Source: Clostridiales bacterium
GTDB lineage: Bacteria; Bacillota; Clostridia; Lachnospirales; Lachnospiraceae
Assembly (NCBI GenBank): GCA_021204765.1
Contig: JAJPYU010000049.1
Coordinates: 1 to 5,789, forward strand
Length of the DNA stretch: 5,789 bases
Direction: 5' to 3'
Of this stretch, positions 1 to 5,779 are shown piece by piece. A program made the position numbers and the translations under genes. The notes under the pieces were generated by a model, which saw only the letters and a list, made by a program, of their open reading frames with translations, did not search any database and had not been told where the DNA came from. Positions within the stretch are counted from its first letter, which is position 1. Each line of letters begins with the position of its first letter.

Positions 1-37
1 GGTCATGCAAGCATGCCCATCTGACTGTCTATTGAGA

Positions 38-53
38 ATACTTTAAAAAGTAT
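38..53. repeat. Perfect inverted repeat in K leader
   Basis: ATACTTT at 38-44 and AAAGTAT at 47-53 are exact reverse complements separated by AA, giving a 16-base near-palindrome. T residues follow at 55-58. With only two G-C or C-G pairs available the RNA hairpin would be weak, so a protein-binding DNA operator is as likely as an RNA structure. Its function is unknown. Confidence 0.5.
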
Positions 54-56
54 ATT

Positions 57-72
57 TTGTAATTTATTACAA
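57..72. repeat. Perfect inverted repeat abutting the K ribosome binding site
   Basis: TTGTAA at 57-62 pairs exactly with TTACAA at 67-72 around a TTTA loop. The right arm shares its last two A residues with the AAGGAGG ribosome binding site at 71-77. A folded stem would therefore touch, but not bury, the site. Possible roles are tuning of translation start or mRNA 5' stability. The stem is short and AT-rich, so it could also be a chance feature of AT-rich sequence. Confidence 0.45.
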
Positions 73-77
73 GGAGG
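71..77 (+). promoter_or_regulatory. Ribosome binding site of subunit K
   Basis: AAGGAGG is a full Shine-Dalgarno match, 7 bases before the ATG at 85. It decides the start at 85 over the in-frame ATG at 94, which would be 16 bases away. Its strength fits a subunit needed in many copies per complex. Confidence 0.9.
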
Positions 78-84
78 AATTATC

Positions 85-564
85 ATGGAAATTATGAACA
101 ACTTAGGAGGAGCGTTAGTCATTTTAGGTGCAGCCCTTGCAGTAGGACTTGCAGGATGCGGTTCCGCCAGAGGCTGCGGCATTGCCGGTCAGGCTGCCGC
201 CGGAGTAACTGCCGAGGATCCCGCCAAATTTACCAGAGTTCTGATCATGGAGCTGCTTCCCGGTACTCAGGGTATCTACGGTCTGCTGATTGCATTCCTG
301 GTTCTTTCCAGAATGAACGTCTTAAGCGGTGATTTTGCCAGCATTACCATTCAGGCCGGTGCTGAGACAGTTGCCGCCTGCCTTCCCATCGCAGTTGCAG
401 GTCTTGTATCCGGTACTTTCCAGGGCAAAGCTTCAGCGGCTTCCATCGGCCTGGTTGCCAAGAGACCTGATCAGTTCGCCAAGGCTATGCTGTTCCCGGC
501 AATGGTTGAGACCTACGCCATCCTTTCCCTGCTGGTATCCATCCTGGTAGTTATCAAACTCTGA
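85..564 (+). CDS. ntpK: V-type ATP synthase subunit K (membrane rotor c-ring, 16-kDa proteolipid)
   Basis: This 159-residue protein is the ring-forming rotor subunit of the membrane part (Vo). Each copy carries one ion across the membrane per turn. It has the duplicated hairpin of V-type proteolipids, with four hydrophobic helices at about 9-27, 50-76, 88-112 and 131-157. The length matches the family (E. hirae NtpK is about 156). The motif LLPGTQGIYG (57-66) in helix 2 and AMVETYAI (139-146) in helix 4 are diagnostic, and E142 is the ion-binding carboxylate. L58, T61, Q62, Q113 and E142 line up with the five Na+ ligands known in E. hirae (L61, T64, Q65, Q110, E139), and Y65 with Y68, so Na+ transport is inferred. 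As usual in V-type subunits, the first hairpin has Gln in place of the acidic residue. Cysteines at 25 and 31 in helix 1 and at 99 in helix 3 are noted without known role. The start at 85 is set by the ribosome binding site at 71-77. Confidence 0.96.
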   Translation: MEIMNNLGGALVILGAALAVGLAGCGSARGCGIAGQAAAGVTAEDPAKFTRVLIMELLPGTQGIYGLLIAFLVLSRMNVLSGDFASITIQAGAETVAACLPIAVAGLVSGTFQGKASAASIGLVAKRPDQFAKAMLFPAMVETYAILSLLVSILVVIKL

Positions 565-584
565 CGGAACCACGGTAAATGACG

Positions 585-611
585 CAGTGGATTTTTATAT
601 GGATCCAACTG
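585..611 (+). repeat. Intercistronic stem-loop between K and E
   Basis: CAGTGGAT (585-592) pairs with ATCC (603-606) plus ACTG (608-611), giving eight base pairs with one bulged A at 607 and a 10-base loop. It lies 20 bases after the K stop codon and before the ribosome binding site of E. No T-run follows the stem, so it is not an intrinsic terminator. A stem between a high-copy rotor gene and low-copy stalk genes could protect the 3' end of a K message or mark a processing site. This role is inferred; only the pairing is seen. Confidence 0.45.
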
Positions 612-623
612 CATGACTCAAGC

Positions 624-633
624 AGGAAGGGAG
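624..633 (+). promoter_or_regulatory. Ribosome binding site of subunit E
   Basis: The purine run AGGAAGGGAG ends 9 bases before the ATG at 643 and selects it. The in-frame ATG at 613 lies upstream of this run and has no ribosome binding site of its own; starting there would make the site part of the coding sequence. Confidence 0.8.
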
Positions 634-642
634 AATAGCGAA

Positions 643-1245
643 ATGACAGGACTGGATAAAATCGTTGACCAGATTCTTGCCGAGGCAAAGACTGAGGCCG
701 ACAGGATAATCGATCAGGCACAGACCCAGGCGAAGACCATAGCCGATGAGTCAGATGCCGCCACCGAGAAGTCCGTCAGGGCCATCCGGGCGAAAGCCGA
801 CGCTGATGTGAAGAATCTGGATGAGCGTATGCATTCCGCCAACGACCTGTACAGCCGCACCGCGACCCTGGCCGCAAAGCAGGCCATGATAGCGAAGGTC
901 ATAGACCTGGCTTACGAGAAGATATGCAGCATGGACAGGAAGTCGTATTTCGGGATGCTTGAAAAGATGATCAGAAAATATGCGCTGGCCCAGCCCGGAG
1001 AGATCTGTTTTTCCAAAGCGGATCTTGACGCCATGCCCTTAGGATATCAGATGAAGATAAAGGCAGCGGCAGCCGAGGCCGGCGGTTCTCTTACCGTCTC
1101 CGATACGGGGAGGGATATTGAGAACGGTTTCATACTCGTCTACGGAGGCATTGAGGAGAATTGCACCATAAAAGCTATTTTCGACGCCAGCCGGGATGAG
1201 ATGCAGGATACCGTACATGCACTTCTTTACGGAAAGGAGGCATGA
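643..1245 (+). CDS. ntpE: V-type ATP synthase subunit E (peripheral stalk)
   Basis: This 200-residue subunit is part of the peripheral stalk that holds the A3B3 head still against the turning rotor, normally paired with a G/H-type coiled-coil subunit not seen in this window. Residues 1 to about 100 are helical and rich in Ala, Glu, Lys, Asp and Gln, as expected for the long stalk coiled coil. About 105-200 forms the globular C-terminal domain. The segment GGIEENCTIKAIFDASRDEM near the end matches the conserved E-subunit pattern (Ile-Glu-x-Asn-Cys followed by a helix with Arg-Asp/Glu-Glu). The length is normal for the family. The start is at 643 (MTGLDKIVDQ), because it has a good ribosome binding site and gives the usual N-terminus. 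The upstream in-frame ATG at 613 would add ten unlikely residues. Its last codons (Gly-Lys-Glu-Ala) contain the ribosome binding site of the next gene. Confidence 0.93.
   Translation: MTGLDKIVDQILAEAKTEADRIIDQAQTQAKTIADESDAATEKSVRAIRAKADADVKNLDERMHSANDLYSRTATLAAKQAMIAKVIDLAYEKICSMDRKSYFGMLEKMIRKYALAQPGEICFSKADLDAMPLGYQMKIKAAAAEAGGSLTVSDTGRDIENGFILVYGGIEENCTIKAIFDASRDEMQDTVHALLYGKEA
1234..1240 (+). promoter_or_regulatory. Ribosome binding site of subunit C, inside the end of E
   Basis: AAGGAGG is placed 7 bases before ATG 1248 but only 1 base before ATG 1242. It therefore selects 1248. It lies inside the last E codons, which fits translational coupling of E and C. Confidence 0.85.
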
Positions 1246-1247
1246 CG

Positions 1248-2219
1248 ATGTCTGACATGGGATATACCTTTGCGGTTGCGTATATCAGGGCACTGGAGGG
1301 ACAGCTCTTTTCCCAGAGTACCATCGAGCAGCTCATGGCGTGCAAAGATTATAAGGCGGCACTGGATTTTGTCGTTGACAAGGGCTGGGGCGGACTGGAC
1401 ACGCCAAAGGATGCCGATGCCATACTGGCTGTGGAGGAGGATAAGATCTGGGAGACTATCAGATCCTTAAGCGTCCCCATGGAGACCTTTGATGTGCTCT
1501 CATACCCCAATGTATTCCATAATCTGAAGACAGCCGTCAAGGAAGCCTATCTGGGCGAGCTTCACGATGATTTCTATTACAAGGGAACGGAGCCGTCCAT
1601 GACAGAGCTGCGGGACATAATGGCCAAGAAGGATTTTGCAAAGCTTCCGGGTAATATGGGTGCCGCGGCACAGGAGGCATTTGAGACCCTGGCCCACACC
1701 GGCGACGGCCAGCTCTGCGACGTTATCATCGACAGGGCCTGCCTGGACGCCATCGACCGGGCCGGCAAGGATTCAGAGGAGGATTCGATTAAGAGGTATG
1801 CGGAGGCCATCGTCGCCGTGACTGATATAAAGATTGCAGTCCGCTGCCAGAAGACAGGCAAGTCTGTGGAGTTCATGCATCGTGCACTGCAGCCTACCGG
1901 CGGCATTGACACTGAGCGGCTGGCCAAGGCGGCAGCCTCAGGCTTTGACTCCATACTGGAGTTCCTCTCCTCGGCCAGATTCGCTGAGGCAGCCGAGGCT
2001 CTCCGTCAGTCACCCTCAGCTTTTGAGCGCTGGTGCGACGACTACATGATGCAGATGCTCCGCCAGGAGAAATATGAGGTATTCTCCATCGGGCCTCTGG
2101 TGGCGTACATCCTCGCAAGGGAAAACGAGATAAAAACAGTTGGGATCATCCTGTCCGGAAAGCTTAACGGACTTTCCGATGATTCCATCCGGGAAAGGAT
2201 AAGGGTAATGTATGTATAA
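1248..2219 (+). CDS. ntpC: V-type ATP synthase subunit C (central socket, AC39/d family)
   Basis: This 323-residue protein belongs to the archaeal/bacterial C subunit family (eukaryotic subunit d, AC39). It forms the funnel-shaped socket on top of the K ring that receives the central D-F shaft, so it is a soluble rotor part at the cytoplasmic membrane face. The N-terminus shows the family pattern: YTFAVAYIRALEGQL, then a helical repeat ending in KGWGG. The C-terminus shows the strongly conserved ENEIKTVGIILSGKLNGLSD segment followed by Ile-Arg-Glu-Arg-Ile-Arg and a short tail ending in Tyr-Val. The protein is largely helical, has no membrane segment, and is of usual length (about 330). The start is placed at 1248 rather than the in-frame ATG at 1242, because the ribosome binding site is 7 bases from the former and 1 base from the latter. 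It follows E by 2 bases and overlaps F by 8 bases. Confidence 0.93.
   Translation: MSDMGYTFAVAYIRALEGQLFSQSTIEQLMACKDYKAALDFVVDKGWGGLDTPKDADAILAVEEDKIWETIRSLSVPMETFDVLSYPNVFHNLKTAVKEAYLGELHDDFYYKGTEPSMTELRDIMAKKDFAKLPGNMGAAAQEAFETLAHTGDGQLCDVIIDRACLDAIDRAGKDSEEDSIKRYAEAIVAVTDIKIAVRCQKTGKSVEFMHRALQPTGGIDTERLAKAAASGFDSILEFLSSARFAEAAEALRQSPSAFERWCDDYMMQMLRQEKYEVFSIGPLVAYILARENEIKTVGIILSGKLNGLSDDSIRERIRVMYV
2201..2205 (+). promoter_or_regulatory. Weak ribosome binding site of subunit F, inside C
   Basis: AAGGG lies 6 bases before ATG 2212, with a second purine run (GGGAAAGGA) just upstream at 2191-2199. Both are within the end of the C gene. The match is weaker than for K, C or B. With the 8-base gene overlap, F translation is probably coupled to translation of C. 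Confidence 0.55.
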
Positions 2220-2529
2220 GACAGCAGTTATGGGACCTTATGACAGTATATATGGTTTCGCCGCGCTGGGTCTGGATACGGTGCCCGTTTCCGACCCGGA
2301 GGAAGGCAGACATAAGCTCCGCAAGATGGCTGAGTCCGATTACGCGGTCATTTATGTGACAGAGGGACTGGCCGCAGGCATGGAGCATGAGATCAGCAGG
2401 TATAAGGAGCAGAAGCTTCCCGCCATCATCCTGATCCCCGGTATTTCCGGGAACACGGGCGAGGGTGTCCGCGGAGTGAAACAGTCCGTGGAGAAAGCAG
2501 TTGGTTCCGACATTATCTTCGGAGAATAA
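2212..2529 (+). CDS. ntpG: V-type ATP synthase subunit F (central stalk; NtpG in E. hirae naming)
   Basis: This 105-residue protein is the small central-stalk subunit that binds the D shaft and helps activate ATP hydrolysis. It has the CheY-like alternating beta/alpha pattern of the family. MYKTAVMGPYDSIYGFAALG at the N-terminus corresponds to the usual Gly-x-x-Asp-Ser-hydrophobic-x-Gly-Phe motif and is followed by a Leu-Asp-x-x-Pro-Val stretch. Next come a central strand with VIYVTEGLA, a third strand LPAIILIPG with a glycine-rich turn, and the conserved C-terminal helix VKQSVEKAVGSDIIF. The length is typical (about 100-105). The start overlaps the last 8 bases of C in another frame, a tight coupling arrangement. 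E. hirae nomenclature calls this subunit NtpG, most databases call it F, and the E. hirae gene named ntpF is a different subunit. Confidence 0.93.
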   Translation: MYKTAVMGPYDSIYGFAALGLDTVPVSDPEEGRHKLRKMAESDYAVIYVTEGLAAGMEHEISRYKEQKLPAIILIPGISGNTGEGVRGVKQSVEKAVGSDIIFGE

Positions 2530-2537
2530 AGGAGTGA
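2528..2537 (+). promoter_or_regulatory. Distant ribosome binding site of subunit A
   Basis: AAAGGAG at 2528-2534 (with TGA to 2537) overlaps the stop codon of F. Counting from the end of AAAGGAG, the spacing to ATG 2548 is 13 bases, longer than the 7-9 bases used by K, E, C and B. No in-frame ATG, GTG or TTG lies between the F stop and 2548, so the start is secure. The intervening bases form an inverted repeat (2535-2548) that could shorten the effective distance. Confidence 0.65.
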
Positions 2538-2548
2538 AATAAATTTCA
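2535..2548 (+). repeat. Inverted repeat between ribosome binding site and start codon of A
   Basis: TGAAAT (2535-2540) is the reverse complement of ATTTCA (2543-2548), separated by AA. The right arm includes the A of the start codon. Pairing would bring the ribosome binding site next to the start codon or mask it. The stem is short and AT-rich, so stability is doubtful. Confidence 0.35.
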
Positions 2549-4314
2549 TGAGCAAAGGAACGATTAAGAAAATTGCAGGACCGCTGGTCATTGCCAGCGG
2601 GATGCGGGACGCGAATATGTCCGACGTGGTCCGTGTCAGCGATCAGAGACTGATCGGTGAGGTCATCGAGATCCACGGCGACGAGGCGTCCATTCAGGTA
2701 TATGAGGAGACTTCCGGATTAAAGCCCGGAGGCCCGGTGGAGTCCACAGGCGTGCCTATGTCCGTGGAACTGGGACCGGGACTTATCTCCAGTATCTACG
2801 ATGGTATCCAGAGACCTCTGGATGACATTATGAAGATTTCCGGCAACAACCTTAAGCGTGGTGTTGAGGTACCTTCCCTTAAGAGGGATCTGAAATGGGA
2901 TTTCGTCCCCACAGCAAAAGTCGGGGATGAAGTGGAGCCCGGCGATATCATCGGTACTGTCCAGGAGACCGAGGTAGTCGTGCAGAAGATCATGGTTCCC
3001 GTCGGTATCACCGGCACCATCAAGGAGATCAACGCAGGCTCCTACAATGTAGAGGAGACAGTGGCAGTAGTCTCCACAGCGGATGGAGACAGGGAGCTCT
3101 CCCTGATGCAGAAATGGCCTGTAAGGCGCGGCCGTCCCTACGCAAAGAAGCTGCCGCCGACCATGCCTCTTATCACCGGACAGCGAGTCGTTGATATGTT
3201 CTTCCCTATCGCCAAGGGCGGCACGGCAGCTGTCCCCGGGCCTTTCGGAAGCGGCAAGACTGTTATCCAGCACCAGCTGGCCAAGTGGGCTGAGGCCGAT
3301 ATCATCGTTTATATCGGCTGCGGCGAGCGCGGTAACGAGATGACCGATGTGTTAAACGAGTTCCCCGAGCTGACAGATCCCAAGACCGGGAAATCCCTGA
3401 TGCAGAGGACAGTCCTTATCGCCAATACCTCTGATATGCCTGTGGCAGCCCGTGAGGCTTCCATTTACACCGGCATCACTATCGCCGAGTATTTCCGTGA
3501 CATGGGCTATTCCGTAGCTCTGATGGCAGACTCCACCTCCCGTTGGGCTGAGGCCCTCCGTGAGATGTCCGGACGTCTGGAGGAGATGCCCGGTGAGGAA
3601 GGTTACCCCGCATATCTGGGCAGCCGTCTGGCTGAGTTCTATGAGCGTGCCGGACAGGTTATCTCCCTGGGCAAGGAGGGACGTGAAGGCGCCCTTTCCG
3701 TTATCGGCGCTGTGTCGCCGCCCGGCGGTGATATTTCAGAGCCTGTCTCCCAGGCTACCCTGCGTATCGTCAAGGTGTACTGGGGACTTGATTCAGACCT
3801 GGCCTATAAGCGCCACTTCCCGGCTATCAACTGGCTGACCAGTTACTCCCTGTATCTGGACAACATCGGACCCTGGTTTAATGATCAGGTATCTCCCGAA
3901 TGGATGGAAGGCCGTCAGGAAATGATGAGCATCCTTCAGGATGAGGCAGAGCTTAACGAGATTGTCCAGATGGTCGGTATGGATGCCCTGTCCCCCGGAG
4001 ACAGGCTCAAGATGGAAGCAGCCAGGTCCATCCGTGAGGATTTCCTCCACCAGAACTCTTTCCATGAGATCGACACTTATACTTCCCTGAGGAAGCAGTT
4101 CCTGATGATGAAGCTGGTGGTGGCATACTACAATCAGTCAAAGGAAGCTCTTGAGAACGGCGCGCCCATGCAGGGGCTGATAGATCTGGCAGTCCGTGAG
4201 AAGATTGGCCGTTACAAATATACTCACGAGGAAGATATCGAGACAGAGTATGAGAAGATCAGTCAGGAGCTGACAGACGAGATCGCTTCTCTGAAGGGAA
4301 AGGAGGACGATTAA
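2548..4314 (+). CDS. ntpA: V-type ATP synthase catalytic subunit A
   Basis: This 588-residue protein is the catalytic subunit of the A3B3 head. It hydrolyses or makes ATP at the A-B interface in the cytoplasm. In order it shows an N-terminal beta-barrel (about 1-75, starting GTIKKIAGPLV), the A-specific bulge domain (about 110-190), the nucleotide-binding core and a C-terminal helical domain (about 430-588). The P-loop GPFGSGKT is at 231-238, with K237 and T238 for phosphate and Mg2+. GCGERGNEM starts at 257 and contains the presumed catalytic E260 followed by R261. The Walker B-like strand and loop ALMADSTSRWAEALRE spans 324-339. The segment SPPGGDISEPVSQ is also conserved. The length is close to E. 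hirae NtpA (about 593) and all key residues are present, so it should be active. ATG 2548 is the only start available in frame after the F stop. The gene sits 18 bases after F and directly abuts B. Confidence 0.98.
   Translation: MSKGTIKKIAGPLVIASGMRDANMSDVVRVSDQRLIGEVIEIHGDEASIQVYEETSGLKPGGPVESTGVPMSVELGPGLISSIYDGIQRPLDDIMKISGNNLKRGVEVPSLKRDLKWDFVPTAKVGDEVEPGDIIGTVQETEVVVQKIMVPVGITGTIKEINAGSYNVEETVAVVSTADGDRELSLMQKWPVRRGRPYAKKLPPTMPLITGQRVVDMFFPIAKGGTAAVPGPFGSGKTVIQHQLAKWAEADIIVYIGCGERGNEMTDVLNEFPELTDPKTGKSLMQRTVLIANTSDMPVAAREASIYTGITIAEYFRDMGYSVALMADSTSRWAEALREMSGRLEEMPGEEGYPAYLGSRLAEFYERAGQVISLGKEGREGALSVIGAVSPPGGDISEPVSQATLRIVKVYWGLDSDLAYKRHFPAINWLTSYSLYLDNIGPWFNDQVSPEWMEGRQEMMSILQDEAELNEIVQMVGMDALSPGDRLKMEAARSIREDFLHQNSFHEIDTYTSLRKQFLMMKLVVAYYNQSKEALENGAPMQGLIDLAVREKIGRYKYTHEEDIETEYEKISQELTDEIASLKGKEDD
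4299..4306 (+). promoter_or_regulatory. Ribosome binding site of subunit B, inside the end of A
   Basis: AAAGGAGG lies 8 bases before ATG 4315 and within the last A codons (Gly-Lys-Glu-Asp-Asp). The TAA of A is directly followed by the ATG of B, so ribosomes finishing A can start B, which fits the equal A and B copy number. Confidence 0.9.
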
Positions 4315-5688
4315 ATGCCTAAAGAGTACAGAACAATACAGGAAGTGGCAGGACCTCTGATGCTGGTCTACGGCGTAGAGGATGTCGCATATGATGAATT
4401 AGGTGAGATCGAGCTTGCAAACGGCGAGACCCGTCGGTGCAAGGTCCTGGAGATCGATGGGGGGAATGCCCTGGTACAGCTCTTTGAGAACGCTGCCGGC
4501 ATCAACCTCTCAGACAGTAAAGTCCGTTTCCTGGGACGGAGCATGTCGCTGGGTGTCTCCGGAGATATGCTGGGCCGTGTTTTCGACGGTCTGGGCCGGC
4601 CCATTGATGACGGCCCGGAGATACTTCCGGAGAAAAGGATGGATATCAACGGCCTGCCCATGAACCCGGCAGCCCGCAGATACCCTCAGGAGTTTATCCA
4701 GACCGGTGTTTCCGCTATCGACGGACTGAACACCCTGGTCCGCGGACAGAAGCTGCCGATCTTCTCCTGCTCCGGTCTGCCCCATTCCCAGCTGGCTGCA
4801 CAGATCGCCAAGCAGGCAAAGGTCCTGGGCAAGAACGAGCAGTTCGCCGTGGTCTTCGCTGCTATGGGTATCACTTTCGAGGAGTCCAATTTCTTCGTTG
4901 AGAGCTTCACGGAGACCGGTGCTATCGACCGTACAGTCCTCTTTGTAAACCTGGCAAATGACCCGGCTGTCGAGCGTATCGCCACACCGCGTATGGCCCT
5001 GACCGCTGCCGAGTACCTTGCCTTCGAGAAGAACATGCACGTGCTGGTGATCCTTACAGATATCACGAACTACGCCGATGCTCTCCGTGAGGTCTCCGCA
5101 GCCCGTAAAGAGGTCCCCGGACGCCGCGGATATCCCGGATACATGTATACCGACCTGGCTCAGCTTTATGAGCGTGCCGGACGTCAGGACGGAAAGACGG
5201 GAAGTATCACCATGATCCCGATCCTGACCATGCCCGAGGATGATAAGACCCATCCCATCCCGGACCTTACCGGATACATCACTGAGGGCCAGATAATCCT
5301 TTCCCGTGACCTCTACAGGAAGGGCATACAGCCGCCTATCGACGTGCTGCCGAGCCTGTCCCGTCTGAAAGATAAAGGTATCGGCGAGGGCAAGACCCGT
5401 GAGGATCACTCCAATACCTTAAACCAGCTGTTTGCCGCTTATGCCCGTGGTAAGGAGGCAAAAGAGCTGATGACCATCCTGGGCGAGGCAGCCCTCACTG
5501 ACATCGACCTGATCTACGCAAAGTTCGCCGATGCCTTTGAGAAGGAGTACGTCTCACAGGGTTACAATACCAACAGGAGTATAGAGGAGACCCTTGATAT
5601 CGGCTGGAAGCTGCTGCGCATTCTTCCCAGGAGTGAGCTCAAGAGGATCGATGATGATATCCTGGATAAATACTACGATGCTGAGTAA
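4315..5688 (+). CDS. ntpB: V-type ATP synthase non-catalytic subunit B
   Basis: This 457-residue protein is the regulatory, non-catalytic partner of A in the A3B3 head and supplies the arginine finger to the active site. It starts with the expected YRTIQEVAGPL barrel strand. The Walker A position is replaced by SCSGLPHS at 151-158, the known degenerate P-loop of B subunits, so it is not expected to hydrolyse ATP. Further family marks are FAAMGITFEESNFF, LVILTDITNYADALREVSAA, GRRGYPGYMYTDLAQLYERA and IPDLTGYITEGQI. The arginine in LPSLSRLKDKG is residue 350, the same number as the arginine finger of E. hirae NtpB (about 458 residues). The gene is complete and abuts A with no gap. Subunit D is normally next. 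Here an untypical spacer with repeats follows instead. Confidence 0.98.
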   Translation: MPKEYRTIQEVAGPLMLVYGVEDVAYDELGEIELANGETRRCKVLEIDGGNALVQLFENAAGINLSDSKVRFLGRSMSLGVSGDMLGRVFDGLGRPIDDGPEILPEKRMDINGLPMNPAARRYPQEFIQTGVSAIDGLNTLVRGQKLPIFSCSGLPHSQLAAQIAKQAKVLGKNEQFAVVFAAMGITFEESNFFVESFTETGAIDRTVLFVNLANDPAVERIATPRMALTAAEYLAFEKNMHVLVILTDITNYADALREVSAARKEVPGRRGYPGYMYTDLAQLYERAGRQDGKTGSITMIPILTMPEDDKTHPIPDLTGYITEGQIILSRDLYRKGIQPPIDVLPSLSRLKDKGIGEGKTREDHSNTLNQLFAAYARGKEAKELMTILGEAALTDIDLIYAKFADAFEKEYVSQGYNTNRSIEETLDIGWKLLRILPRSELKRIDDDILDKYYDAE

Positions 5689-5712
5689 TGTTTTCAGGAT
5701 TGCGGATGCTAC

Positions 5713-5779
5713 GAACACTTAATGAGCTTGCGAACTTACACATTGAACACTTAGCGAGGTTTTTTCGAGCTTAGTGTGA
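5713..5779. repeat. Two imperfect tandem copies of a palindromic unit
   Basis: GAACACTTA occurs at 5713-5721 and again at 5745-5753. The two units, 5713-5744 and 5745-5779, share the order GAACACTTA, two variable bases, GAG, a short variable part, CGA, one variable base, then CTTA. They differ most in the right arm: the second ends GTGTGA and completes a palindrome, while the first has CACATT instead. The offset of 32 bases is not a multiple of three, so the repeat is not a protein repeat and acts, if at all, as DNA or RNA. It resembles dispersed palindromic intergenic elements, but one window cannot show whether it is dispersed. Confidence 0.6.
5747..5777 (+). repeat. Stem-loop in the second unit
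   Basis: ACACTTAGC (5747-5755) pairs with GCTTAGTGT (5769-5777) in eight of nine positions, with a T-T mismatch at 5752/5772. The 13-base loop contains six T residues. Since the T-run is in the loop and not after the stem, this is not a standard intrinsic terminator on either strand. Confidence 0.6.

Larger units (their letters stand above)
1..84 (+). other. AT-rich leader upstream of subunit K
   Basis: No gene is recognisable here. The three forward frames hit stops at 22-24, 43-45 and 33-35. If the upstream gene (expected to be subunit I, from ntp operon order) ends inside this stretch, too few codons remain to identify it. The segment contains perfect inverted repeats at 4-15, 38-53 and 57-72, then the ribosome binding site of subunit K. 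From about position 31 it is far more AT-rich than the flanking coding sequence, as is usual for a non-coding spacer. I found no convincing promoter with correct -35/-10 spacing. Confidence 0.6.

Noticed and set aside
32..63. Promoter with TTGAGA as -35 in the K leader
   Set aside because: The possible -10 boxes lie at 13, 15 or 20 bases, none near 17, and the transcript would start almost at the ribosome binding site. Expected operon order also places subunit I upstream in the same transcript.
613..642. Earlier ATG for subunit E adding ten residues
   Set aside because: No ribosome binding site lies before 613, while the site at 624-633 falls inside this extension and serves ATG 643, which gives the usual E N-terminus.
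1242..1247. ATGA overlap start for subunit C at 1242
   Set aside because: The AAGGAGG site is only 1 base from 1242 but 7 bases from the in-frame ATG at 1248.
2164..2676. Antisense open frame of 170 codons across C, F and A
   Set aside because: It spans three well-supported genes on the other strand and shows no domain.
2719..3273. Antisense open frame of 184 codons opposite subunit A
   Set aside because: Shadow of the conserved A coding sequence. No family pattern or start signal was recognised.
3640..5182. Identical 16-base stretch in A (3640-3655) and B (5167-5182)
   Set aside because: Both encode the Tyr-Glu-Arg-Ala-Gly motif shared by the paralogous A and B subunits. Homology and shared codon preference explain it.
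4510..5409. Long antisense open frame of 299 codons opposite subunit B
   Set aside because: It lies wholly inside an intact conserved B gene, and its translation shows no recognisable domain. Long antisense frames are common opposite GC-rich codons.
5747..5777. Intrinsic terminator after B
   Set aside because: The six T residues are in the loop and not after the stem. The bases after the stem are purine-rich, so neither strand has the terminator layout.
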